34,874 nt of DNA from CAYXEN01 sp964464035 (GTDB lineage Bacteria; Krumholzibacteriota; Krumholzibacteriia; WVZY01): positions 1 to 34,874 of the forward strand of contig CAYXEN010000022.1 in the NCBI GenBank assembly GCA_964464035.1, written 5' to 3'. The first letter of the stretch is position 1. The number at the start of each line of letters is the position of its first letter. Below are positions 7,532 to 15,463 of the stretch, piece by piece. Both the position numbers and the translations under genes were made by a program. Below the pieces are notes generated by a model. That model was given only the letters and a program-made list of their open reading frames with translations, ran no database searches and had not been told where the DNA came from.

Positions 7532-8905
7532 ATGTACATCACGTTGTTGGCCGGATTGTTCGTACTCAGCGTAGTCATCATTGTCCACGAATTCGGGCAT
7601 TTCATCGTAGCCAAGATCACCGGGGTGTTCGTGAAGACCTTTTCCGTGGGATTCGGCAGAAAACTGCTGAAGAAGAGGTGGGGTGAGACGCAATACGCTC
7701 TCTCAGTGCTTCCTTTCGGGGGATACGTGAAGTTCGCGGGTGAAACCGAGGAGGGAGAAGAAGAGAAGAAAGAGCGTGCCCCCGAGGATGACGAGATAAG
7801 CGACTCGGACATAGATCCCGCGCGGTATTTCCGAAACAAGAAAATTCCCGTCAAGAGCATGGTCGTTTTCGCCGGCCCGCTGATGAATTACATCCTAGCG
7901 GTTTTCATCTACGTAGGCGTTTTCTTTTTTCAAGGGCTTCAGGTTCTGCCCACGACCACCATAGGCGAGGTGATAGGAGGAACACCGGCCGACTCCGTCG
8001 GCCTGCAGGTTGGAGACGAGATCGTCGCCATCGACGGAAAGCCGGTTCACGACTGGAGCGAAGTGCTGGATGAAGTGCTCGAAAACAGGGACAGCACCAA
8101 GATCATCAAAGTGGCGAGGAATGGAGAAACATTCGGTATACCGTTCAAGAGCGGGATGAAAGACGGGTACGTGGTTCTCGGCTTCCGAGCCTATATACCG
8201 GCCAGGATCGGGCGCGTAAAACTCGAATCGCCGGCCTACAAGGCTGGGATTCGGCGGGGTGCCGTCATAGAGGCGATAAACGACACGATCATCACGAGCT
8301 ACCACGATATCGAAAGGATCATCCACGCCCACCCCGAGGAAAAGCTCGTGATACGCTGGTCGTTGGACGGCATCGCGCATACTGACACCATCGTTCCGGA
8401 GGCGAAGAAAGTCCTCAAGGAAGGAAGCAAGACCGAAACGACGGTGGTCGGGCAGATGGGTGTTGGACCCTATTACGAGAACAAGAAGATCGGGATCTTG
8501 AAATCTTTCGGGATGGGATTTTCTTCCGCCAACGGCATGGTCGCGGAGATCCTTGGTTTCATGAAGATGCTCTTATCCGGCAAGGCGGGAATGGACACGC
8601 TCGGGGGGCCGATCCTTATAACGCAAATGGCCGGTGACATGGCGAGATGGGGGTTCAATTACCTGTTGTATTTCCTCGCTTTCTTCAGCATCAATCTATG
8701 CATATTCAATCTGCTTCCCGTCCTGCCTTTCGACGGCGGTCATCTCTTTTTCTTCCTCGTCGAGGGGGTGACGCGACGAAAAGTCAAGGATCGTTACAAG
8801 GAGATTCTCACGCAGGCGGGGTTCATTCTATTGATAGTCTTGATGGTGTTCGTGGTCTTGATGGATCTCAGCCGGTGTTCGGGAATATCCCCGGGGGTGC
8901 TCTAG
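7532..8905 (+). CDS. rseP: Site-2 intramembrane zinc metalloprotease, RseP family, two PDZ domains
   Basis: This inner-membrane protease cuts transmembrane segments, typically anti-sigma factors and signal peptides. The first membrane helix carries the zinc site HEFGH (His19, Glu20, His23), and the C-terminal helix carries NLLPVLPFDGGH with the third ligand Asp401. Two tandem PDZ-like repeats lie between them at about 145-220 (GGTPADSVGLQVGDEIVAIDG) and 225-300 (SPAYKAGIRRGAVIEAINDT). An acidic insert (about 70-95) precedes the PARYF segment. Length is 457, usual for the family. GGGAG lies about 10 bases before the ATG. It closes the housekeeping run, and its stop codon interlocks with that of the opposite-strand gene. 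Confidence 0.95.
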   Translation: MYITLLAGLFVLSVVIIVHEFGHFIVAKITGVFVKTFSVGFGRKLLKKRWGETQYALSVLPFGGYVKFAGETEEGEEEKKERAPEDDEISDSDIDPARYFRNKKIPVKSMVVFAGPLMNYILAVFIYVGVFFFQGLQVLPTTTIGEVIGGTPADSVGLQVGDEIVAIDGKPVHDWSEVLDEVLENRDSTKIIKVARNGETFGIPFKSGMKDGYVVLGFRAYIPARIGRVKLESPAYKAGIRRGAVIEAINDTIITSYHDIERIIHAHPEEKLVIRWSLDGIAHTDTIVPEAKKVLKEGSKTETTVVGQMGVGPYYENKKIGILKSFGMGFSSANGMVAEILGFMKMLLSGKAGMDTLGGPILITQMAGDMARWGFNYLLYFLAFFSINLCIFNLLPVLPFDGGHLFFFLVEGVTRRKVKDRYKEILTQAGFILLIVLMVFVVLMDLSRCSGISPGVL

Positions 8906-9297
8906 TTTTCCTTGTCGACCCCGGTTTGCAGTTTTTCGTCGAGTTCCTTGAAAACCGCTATCCACCTGTCCGGCGTCCGGTTGAGCGCTCGAATCGTGTT
9001 TGCAATGCGAAGCGTGTCTGTCGTAGAATCGAGCCTGGCGAAGAGGTTATAGGCTTGCAGGGAATCCGCCGGGAAGAGGTCGCGTGCCTCCACTATCTTC
9101 ACGTAAGTGTCTATCAGGTATTCCTCGTCAGGAGTCAGGGTGATCTTTGCGGACGGTTCCTTGTCTTTTCCTCCGCAGGCGGGATGGAGCGCAACCAGGA
9201 TCGCCACCGAGAGCAAAACGAAGGCGAGGGAAGAGGTCTTCCGGCGTTTGGAAGGCCCGGCGCCGACGCGGCCTTCGCTGAAGTATCTCGAGTTCAT
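8902..9297 (-). CDS. Small membrane-anchored or lipoprotein of unknown function
   Basis: I do not recognise a named family. From the chosen ATG (9297) the protein is 131 residues: a basic n-region (PSKRRKTSS), a hydrophobic segment (LAFVLLSVAILVAL) and HPACGGKDKEPS, where Cys could be lipidated although the lipobox lacks the usual Leu at -3. The mature part is soluble and helical (TLTPDEEYLIDTYVKIVEARDL, then TLRIANTIRALNRTPDRW), reminiscent of small periplasmic lipoproteins in related lineages. GGAG lies about 10 bases before this start. Open frame continues to in-frame ATGs at 9333 and 9363. It is the only convincing minus-strand gene, flanked by rseP (convergent, 4-base stop overlap) and tamA (divergent). 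Confidence 0.65.
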   Translation of the reverse strand: MNSRYFSEGRVGAGPSKRRKTSSLAFVLLSVAILVALHPACGGKDKEPSAKITLTPDEEYLIDTYVKIVEARDLFPADSLQAYNLFARLDSTTDTLRIANTIRALNRTPDRWIAVFKELDEKLQTGVDKEN

Positions 9298-9423
9298 CGC
9301 TCCATTTCTCCATGCTGTGAAGGTTCGTTGCATGATACCGGGCGCCTTGATTGAGCTGCGCACCGGGAGGGCGTTCTGCCCGGCCGCCTCCGGACCTGAA
9401 ACGGCTTCATTGGAACGGGGTAT

Positions 9424-9452
9424 AAGCTACAACGTGGAATTTGCGTTGTCAA
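9424..9452 (-). promoter_or_regulatory. Possible promoter of the minus-strand lipoprotein gene
   Basis: Read on the minus strand, TTGACA (9452-9447) is followed after 17 bases by TAGCTT (9429-9424). The -35 box is perfect; the -10 box matches at only three of six positions. It overlaps the ribosome-binding site of tamA on the other strand, so transcription of the two divergent genes could interfere. It would give a leader of about 120 bases. Confidence 0.3.
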
Positions 9453-9462
9453 GGAGCGCATC

Positions 9463-11400
9463 ATGATGCGGATGCTTGTTATAGTGCTTCTCGTCAGCTC
9501 GTTCGCTCTGCCCTGCCGGGCTGGGTCCGGGGATGATCCGCAACAAGCCAAGCGGCGGAAGAACCCCTTCGTCAATCGCATCATATTTCACGGGAACAAG
9601 TCCTTCAGCGCCGGGACTCTCAAGAAAAAAATGTACACCAAAGAACCTTCGATGTTCGCGATATTCACCAAGCCGCGGCTCAACTGGAATTACCTCAGAA
9701 GAGACATAGCCGCAATCGAGGCGTTCTATCATTCGCAGGGATACTTCGAGGCTGCGGTGAAGCTTGAAAAACTTCAATACCTGCGGGACGACAGGTTCGT
9801 CGATATCATCATCGGGATCGCGGAGGGACAGCCCACGATCGTTTCCGATGTCGAATTGTCGAAATCCGACGTACTCGATATGGAAGCGGTCAAGAAGAAG
9901 TTGATGACGAAAAAGAATCGCCCGTTCAATCCATCCCTCCTTGAAACGGACAAGTACATGCTCAAGAACGAATGCTCGAAGAGGGGATACCCGGCCGCCT
10001 TGGCGACTGATTCCCTCGCCTTCCACGATCATGAAGTGGCGGTGTATTTCGCGGTGGATCCCGGGCCCAAGATCCGGATAGACCGCGTTACGATCAAGGG
10101 CAACAGGATGACAAGAGACGGCATAATAATAAAGGAGATCACCTTCAAGGAAGGAGAGGTATTCAACCTCGACAAGCTCCTGGAATCGAGAAGAAACCTC
10201 TTCGATACAGGGCTGTTCACGGAAGTGGAACTGAAGCCCGAGCACATAGATCTAAAGAGGAAAACGGTGGATATCTCCGCCAGGGTCAGGGAGCGCAAGT
10301 CGACCTACATCGAATTCGGTTTCGGAGTGGGCAACGTGCTCGGCAGCCGGGCTCTCGCCGAGTGGGGGGACAGGAACCTCTTCGGAACGGGAAGAAAGAT
10401 CAGGCTGAAAGCTCAATACTCATTCGATATATTCAAGGATTACCAGGTCAGCTTGCGCAAACTCAAGTTCAGGAAAAAATACGCCCGCTACGACGGTGAA
10501 TTCAACCAGAGGCACCTGTTCGGAACGAAGGTGTTGACGGGGTTGAACGCTTTCTATGAAGAGGACGCCACCGTAGAACCCATCGACATCAAGACGCTGG
10601 GTGCTTCGGTCATCGCGAACCGGAGGATGAGTCGCTATACCGATCTCTTTCTCAGTTTCTCCCACGAGCGGATCACGAGAGAGCTTCCCGACCTGCCCCG
10701 GGAAAAATCCACGTCCAGGATACTGTCGGGCAGCATCACCAGGGACAAGCGGGACTTCATCCTGAATCCCACGAGCGGCAGCTACAGGTCTCTGCGCCTC
10801 CAGATAGCGGGAGGACTCCTGGGCGGTGACAACGATTTCTACACCATGAGCCTCGCGATCCAGAAATACATCCGCCTGGGCAGGAGAAGCGTGGTTGCTC
10901 TTCGCTTGAGAACGGGTTACGCCGACGCTTTCGGACCATCCGCATCCAAGGGCGTTCCCATCGAGAACAGGTTCTTCACGGGCGGAAGCAACTCGGTCAG
11001 GGGGTACAAGGAGAACAGCCTGGGCCCCAAGGGTTCCGTCGTGGAGTCGTCCTCGGCACTGGCCTCCAGCGGAGTGACGGGGGGGAGGGTACTTCTCCTC
11101 ACGAACGTCGAAATGCGCCTGCCTCTGCCTTTATTGTCCCGATTCAACGTTTCGGGCGCTTTCTTCGTGGATGGAGGCAACGTCTGGGGCTCCCTGCGGG
11201 CGGTCAAGGCGAGGGATTTCAGGTTGCAGGTCTCGAAGGATGCGGTGAGCGACGAAGACTATCGCTACAGCGTGGGGATGGGATTGAGATACAATACGCC
11301 CGTCGGGCCGATAAGGCTGGACTACGGTATCCCGGTGAAACGGGAAGCCGGGATGGATAAACTCGGCAGGTTCCACGTGAGCCTGGGACAGATTTTCTAG
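9463..11400 (+). CDS. tamA: TamA/BamA-type Omp85 outer-membrane protein, three POTRA domains
   Basis: This is an outer-membrane assembly or translocation protein. A signal peptide (MMRMLVIVLLVSSFALPCRA) precedes three POTRA repeats. They lie at about 37-115 (NRIIFHGNKSFSAGTLKKKM), 120-205 and 205-283 (IRIDRVTIKGNRMTRDGI, NLFDTGLFTEVEL), followed by a barrel from about 285 to the end. The barrel holds the FFTGGSNSVRGYKENSLGP loop with the VRGY motif of Omp85 proteins and closes with a C-terminal Phe (LGQIF). Three POTRAs, as in TamA, instead of five as in BamA, plus the following tamB-like gene 7 bases on, favour a TamA role. The position after rseP is where bamA often sits. AAGGAG lies 6 bases before the ATG. 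Confidence 0.85.
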   Translation: MMRMLVIVLLVSSFALPCRAGSGDDPQQAKRRKNPFVNRIIFHGNKSFSAGTLKKKMYTKEPSMFAIFTKPRLNWNYLRRDIAAIEAFYHSQGYFEAAVKLEKLQYLRDDRFVDIIIGIAEGQPTIVSDVELSKSDVLDMEAVKKKLMTKKNRPFNPSLLETDKYMLKNECSKRGYPAALATDSLAFHDHEVAVYFAVDPGPKIRIDRVTIKGNRMTRDGIIIKEITFKEGEVFNLDKLLESRRNLFDTGLFTEVELKPEHIDLKRKTVDISARVRERKSTYIEFGFGVGNVLGSRALAEWGDRNLFGTGRKIRLKAQYSFDIFKDYQVSLRKLKFRKKYARYDGEFNQRHLFGTKVLTGLNAFYEEDATVEPIDIKTLGASVIANRRMSRYTDLFLSFSHERITRELPDLPREKSTSRILSGSITRDKRDFILNPTSGSYRSLRLQIAGGLLGGDNDFYTMSLAIQKYIRLGRRSVVALRLRTGYADAFGPSASKGVPIENRFFTGGSNSVRGYKENSLGPKGSVVESSSALASSGVTGGRVLLLTNVEMRLPLPLLSRFNVSGAFFVDGGNVWGSLRAVKARDFRLQVSKDAVSDEDYRYSVGMGLRYNTPVGPIRLDYGIPVKREAGMDKLGRFHVSLGQIF

Positions 11401-11407
11401 GCTAAGA

Positions 11408-14400
11408 ATGAGTGCTGCAAAGAGAAGAATAAGATTTCACAGAAGGATATCACTGATCGTAGCCCTGGCGGTGAGCCTGGTGGTCGCCTACGCGATCATC
11501 AAGAAGAGCAACGTGCTGCCGTACCGCTTGAGCAAGTACATCAACGAGCACTACCTGAGCGGAAGCGGTTTCCAGTTCACGTGTGGTTCCATAAAGGGTG
11601 ATCTGGTGAGCCACGTAGTCCTCGAAAACGTCAAGATCGCCGCCAAGATCGGAACGTATGATCTTTTCTCGGCGCGGAGAATCGAACTCGATTACAGCAT
11701 ATTCGAAATCCTGAAGCTCAATCTCGTGATCGACGAGTTGAAGATGAAGGGCGCCAGCATAAACCTGAGGAGGGGGCCCGGCGGAAGAATGCTCCTGCCG
11801 CAACCGCACTTGGACCGAAGTACGGCTACTTCCGCGAACGCGCCGCACATCGAAATCCACGCATTCTCCTTCGAGAACGTGGACTTGACCGTGGAGCAGG
11901 GCTCGAAAGCGGCCCACGTCAAGGACCTGGACCTCAAGGGCAGGTTCAACTACTCCGGCGGAGCGGGGGAGATCGAGGTGACGGACAGCAGGGCCCTCCT
12001 GGAGGACAGCGGCACGCCGGTCAACTCGCTGCGGTTCCGGATCGGCTTCTCGCCGGGGAGCACGATCTTGCGCGATTTCACGGCGCGCCTGGATCGATCC
12101 TACATAATGATCAACGGCGAATTCTCGGGCAGCGAGATCGATAGGCTGCAGTTCGTTTTCAACCCGGTGGACCTGAAGGAAATCTCCTCTCTTGGTTTGA
12201 ATCCGGCGAACTCCGGGGAAGTGGGTGGAAGCCTGAACGTGAGCGGTACCCGCGACAGCCTGGATCTGGAAGGCACGATCACCGGGAAAGCATTCGGGCT
12301 CTTGTTCAGTGGATTCTCGTTCGAGGGGTTCCTTGCCGGTTCACGCCTGCAATTGTCCTCGGTCGAAGGAAAAGTGTTTGGGTCCTACGTCAAGGGAAGG
12401 ATGGGATACGTGGTGGGGGATGAAGGAGGATATTCCTTCTCCGGTGTGTGTCGAGGATTGGACATATCGCAGGGATTTCTGCCGGGAGATGGCGTACCCG
12501 ATACCGATTTCACGGGGACGGTGGATTTCAAGTACGACAGTGCCGCAAACACGTATCTCTTCAGCGCCGACCTCGATACCAGCGCGATCGCCGGTTACAG
12601 ATCGAGGAAGTTGCGACTGAGGGGAAGCTGGACGGAGAAGAACGGGATGAGCCTCGCCGGTATCGAATTCCTGAACGACGGCTTCACCATATCGGGCAAG
12701 GGTGGAATAGATCCTTCCGGCAAAGCGGACTTGATATTCGATGTCCAGGGCGACAGCCTTGATTATCTATGGGATTACCTGTCCCTGCCGCGACTCCAGT
12801 GCAGAACGCACTTGCGGGGGAAAGCGGAAGGATACGTGAACGATCTGGAGATGCACCTCAACGGCGCCATCAGCCGGGCTTCTTTCCTGTTCGCCGCCGT
12901 CGACACGGGGACCGTCAAGGCCGAGCTTCTCAACGTACCGAGCGACAGCGTGATCGCGAGGGTGGATGTGAAGGGCGACGCGATCGACCTCGCAGGAAGT
13001 TCATTCCAATCTCCGCACATCCTGCTCGAAGCCGGCGCCGGAACGATCAAGGTCAAGGATTTCAGTTTTTCCAAGGGCGATACTTTCATCACATCCGATT
13101 TCGACATAAGTTCACGGGAGAACGCAAAAGAGATAGTGTTCAAGCACATGATGATCACTCTGCCCGAAGAGAGGTGGATGACGGCGCGACCCGCGGTCCT
13201 GCGCATCGAGGGTGACCGTTACGCTCTGGATTCCCTCCGGTTCACCTCGAAGAAAGGTGAGCTTGCAGTCGATCTGTCGTACGATGCCGCCCGGAAGGAA
13301 ATCGAGCTGTCCGCGGAGGGGGACAACGTCGAATCCTCCATTCTGGCGCGATCCCTGGGATTGCCCTTCAAACTGGAGGGAAAGTGCGGCTTCGAAGTCA
13401 CGGCGACGGGGAGCGTCGACGATCCGGCGCTCACGCTGTCTTTTGGCCTGAGTGAAGGTTCCCTGGACGAGTTGCGCATCGGAAGGCTCGATCTCGCAGG
13501 TGAATACGACGCTTCGGTCTATACGCTCAAGAAACTCGTATTGGTCGAAAGAGAAGACTCGCTCGTCGGTTCCGGCGTTTGGAAACTGGGGCGCTCGCCG
13601 TTGGAGCTTTCCAGAAAAGAAGTCGGCAAGGAAGATCTACTCGCGAGCGCAATGGAATTCACGTGCCTGAGCTACCGTTACCCGGTGGGAAGGATCCTGA
13701 GACTGTTCGACAAGAGTCCCCCTCTGGATCTGGCCTATTCGGGCTCGATCACGATCAGCGGCAATCCGACCCGCTCGAAGCTGGCCGCGAAGGGAACCGT
13801 GGCTCCCGCCGAATCGTCGTCGGTGCGTTTTCCCGACGTCGAGTTGTTCCTGGTCTGCGAGGACGATTCCATAAAGGTAAAGTCTCTTTCATTCGACGAC
13901 GGCAGGGCGAAGGGGACTCTCACGGGTACCGTTCCAGCCGAGTTCGACCTGGTTCATGGGTTCAGGCCCTTGCGGGAGTCTCCGCTGAGGCTAGAGTTCT
14001 CGCTCGACGCTTCGGATCTCTCAGGCCTGGAGGATTACTTCGATTTCATCGACGATGCTTCGGGAAGGCTCGCAGGGCGAGTGGAGATAGCCGGGACATT
14101 GGTGGATCCAAGGTTCTCCGGGAGCCTGGATTTCAGGGATTGTTCTCTCAAGCTTTCAAGCCTTGAGGAGGAATACAGAAAGATGGAGGGAAGGGTGGTC
14201 ATGCTGGGGAATCTCGTTCAGCTGGCCGCTTTGAACGGCAGGTCGGGCAAGAAAGGTTCTTTCTTCGGCTCGGGGTATCTGGAGTTGTCCGGCTTCAGGC
14301 CTGTCGACTACCGCGTCGATTTCAACTTCAATGATCTGCCTTTCGCCTCGATCCACGACTTCACTTCGATCCAGGACGGGGTGTTGACCGTGAAGTCCCG

Positions 14401-15325
14401 CGGCGAAGAGAAGAGGCGATTGACGCCTGAAGTCACGGGCAGATTGAAGATCAAGCAGGCCACGATCACTTTTCCCATAGGCGGCGGGATGGCCAAGACT
14501 TCGCCGCTCGCCGTTCCGACCGACAACCCCCGGTGGTTCGGCAGCATAGATATAAATGCTCCCAAGAAGATCTTCGTCAAGAACCCCGGTTTGAACATGG
14601 AGCTGGGCGGCGACGTGATACTCAAGAGGGACGAGACCGGTTTGTACCTCCGGGGAGAATTGAATGTTCTGCGCGGTTCATACAATCTATACGGCAACAA
14701 GTTCAAGATAACGGACGGCTTCCTGGATTTTTCCACGGCTACGTCTTTCCGTCCCGAGATAAGCATCAACGCCTACAACTTGTACAGGCACGGAGAGATC
14801 GAGCACAGGGTATACCTCAATCTTTCCTGGCCTCGCGACAAGAAGGAACCGCACGTCACGTTGAGCTCCGACGATCCCCTCTACAGCGAGACGGACATAT
14901 GGAAGATGCTCGGCGGTTCTTTCATCCCTTCGGGAGATGCCGGTGCCAACGCCGGCGGGTGGGACGCGGCCGGGACGGCCAGGAGCCTGGCGTCGAATTA
15001 CTTCGAGTCCCTGCTCAACGCGCGGATGAAGGACATGACGATAGACGTCGAGTCACGTTCCCTGGGATCCGTCGGCAAGGACCGGAGACAAGAGCAGGAA
15101 ATGACGGTCGCGGTGGGGAAATACCTGTCGGAGGATCTCTACCTCAAGTACCGGCAGGGTCTCTCGATAACGACCGAACGGGAAGTGGATATAGAGTACC
15201 GTTTGGGCAATATGCTGATCCTGCGCTCCCAGATCATCCGGCATTCCGGTAACCGCTTGCTGGGCAAGAGCAGCCAGGCCACCGACGAGATAAACTTCGA
15301 TATCAAACTGCGCTTCGAGTATTGA
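11408..15325 (+). CDS. tamB: TamB-like translocation/assembly module protein (DUF490 C-terminus)
   Basis: This is a large periplasm-spanning protein of the AsmA/TamB class, thought to bridge inner and outer membranes for outer-membrane protein insertion or phospholipid transport. It has 1305 residues, with an N-terminal signal anchor (RRISLIVALAVSLVVAYAII, about 13-32) and an AsmA-like start (CGSIKGDLVSHVVLENVKI). A long series of beta-rich repeats follows. The C-terminal DUF490 domain spans about 1005-1305: LKIKQATITFPIGGG, NMELGGDVILKRDETGLYLRG, GSYNLYGNKFKITDGFLDFS, DPLYSETDIWKMLGG, YLSEDLYLKYRQGL. It starts 7 bases after tamA without a clear ribosome-binding site, consistent with translational coupling. 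Confidence 0.88.
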   Translation: MSAAKRRIRFHRRISLIVALAVSLVVAYAIIKKSNVLPYRLSKYINEHYLSGSGFQFTCGSIKGDLVSHVVLENVKIAAKIGTYDLFSARRIELDYSIFEILKLNLVIDELKMKGASINLRRGPGGRMLLPQPHLDRSTATSANAPHIEIHAFSFENVDLTVEQGSKAAHVKDLDLKGRFNYSGGAGEIEVTDSRALLEDSGTPVNSLRFRIGFSPGSTILRDFTARLDRSYIMINGEFSGSEIDRLQFVFNPVDLKEISSLGLNPANSGEVGGSLNVSGTRDSLDLEGTITGKAFGLLFSGFSFEGFLAGSRLQLSSVEGKVFGSYVKGRMGYVVGDEGGYSFSGVCRGLDISQGFLPGDGVPDTDFTGTVDFKYDSAANTYLFSADLDTSAIAGYRSRKLRLRGSWTEKNGMSLAGIEFLNDGFTISGKGGIDPSGKADLIFDVQGDSLDYLWDYLSLPRLQCRTHLRGKAEGYVNDLEMHLNGAISRASFLFAAVDTGTVKAELLNVPSDSVIARVDVKGDAIDLAGSSFQSPHILLEAGAGTIKVKDFSFSKGDTFITSDFDISSRENAKEIVFKHMMITLPEERWMTARPAVLRIEGDRYALDSLRFTSKKGELAVDLSYDAARKEIELSAEGDNVESSILARSLGLPFKLEGKCGFEVTATGSVDDPALTLSFGLSEGSLDELRIGRLDLAGEYDASVYTLKKLVLVEREDSLVGSGVWKLGRSPLELSRKEVGKEDLLASAMEFTCLSYRYPVGRILRLFDKSPPLDLAYSGSITISGNPTRSKLAAKGTVAPAESSSVRFPDVELFLVCEDDSIKVKSLSFDDGRAKGTLTGTVPAEFDLVHGFRPLRESPLRLEFSLDASDLSGLEDYFDFIDDASGRLAGRVEIAGTLVDPRFSGSLDFRDCSLKLSSLEEEYRKMEGRVVMLGNLVQLAALNGRSGKKGSFFGSGYLELSGFRPVDYRVDFNFNDLPFASIHDFTSIQDGVLTVKSRGEEKRRLTPEVTGRLKIKQATITFPIGGGMAKTSPLAVPTDNPRWFGSIDINAPKKIFVKNPGLNMELGGDVILKRDETGLYLRGELNVLRGSYNLYGNKFKITDGFLDFSTATSFRPEISINAYNLYRHGEIEHRVYLNLSWPRDKKEPHVTLSSDDPLYSETDIWKMLGGSFIPSGDAGANAGGWDAAGTARSLASNYFESLLNARMKDMTIDVESRSLGSVGKDRRQEQEMTVAVGKYLSEDLYLKYRQGLSITTEREVDIEYRLGNMLILRSQIIRHSGNRLLGKSSQATDEINFDIKLRFEY

Positions 15326-15463
15326 TCAGGGCGGTGTTGCAACGGGGCGAGCCGGGGATCGGGCGCTCGACGCCGCGAGGCTTTTTGCTTGAGCCCACGG
15401 GCCGGGACTTGTAGATTTACGATGGGACGGTTGATTCGAGTGCCAAACCTGCAAGGATACGAT
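15326..15463 (+). other. Intergenic gap between tamB and the barrel protease
   Basis: This stretch of 138 bases has no gene. A short GGCG-CTCGA-CGCC hairpin (about 15361-15374) lies just ahead of AGGCTTTTT, giving a weak resemblance to an intrinsic terminator (4-bp stem, 5 T). AAGGA at 15452-15456 is the ribosome-binding site of the next gene. Confidence 0.3.

Noticed and set aside
9412..9426. GGAAC and TATAAG before tamA as a possible envelope-stress promoter
   Set aside because: The spacing and the downstream element do not fit a sigma-E-type promoter, and no proper -35 box pairs with TATAAG.
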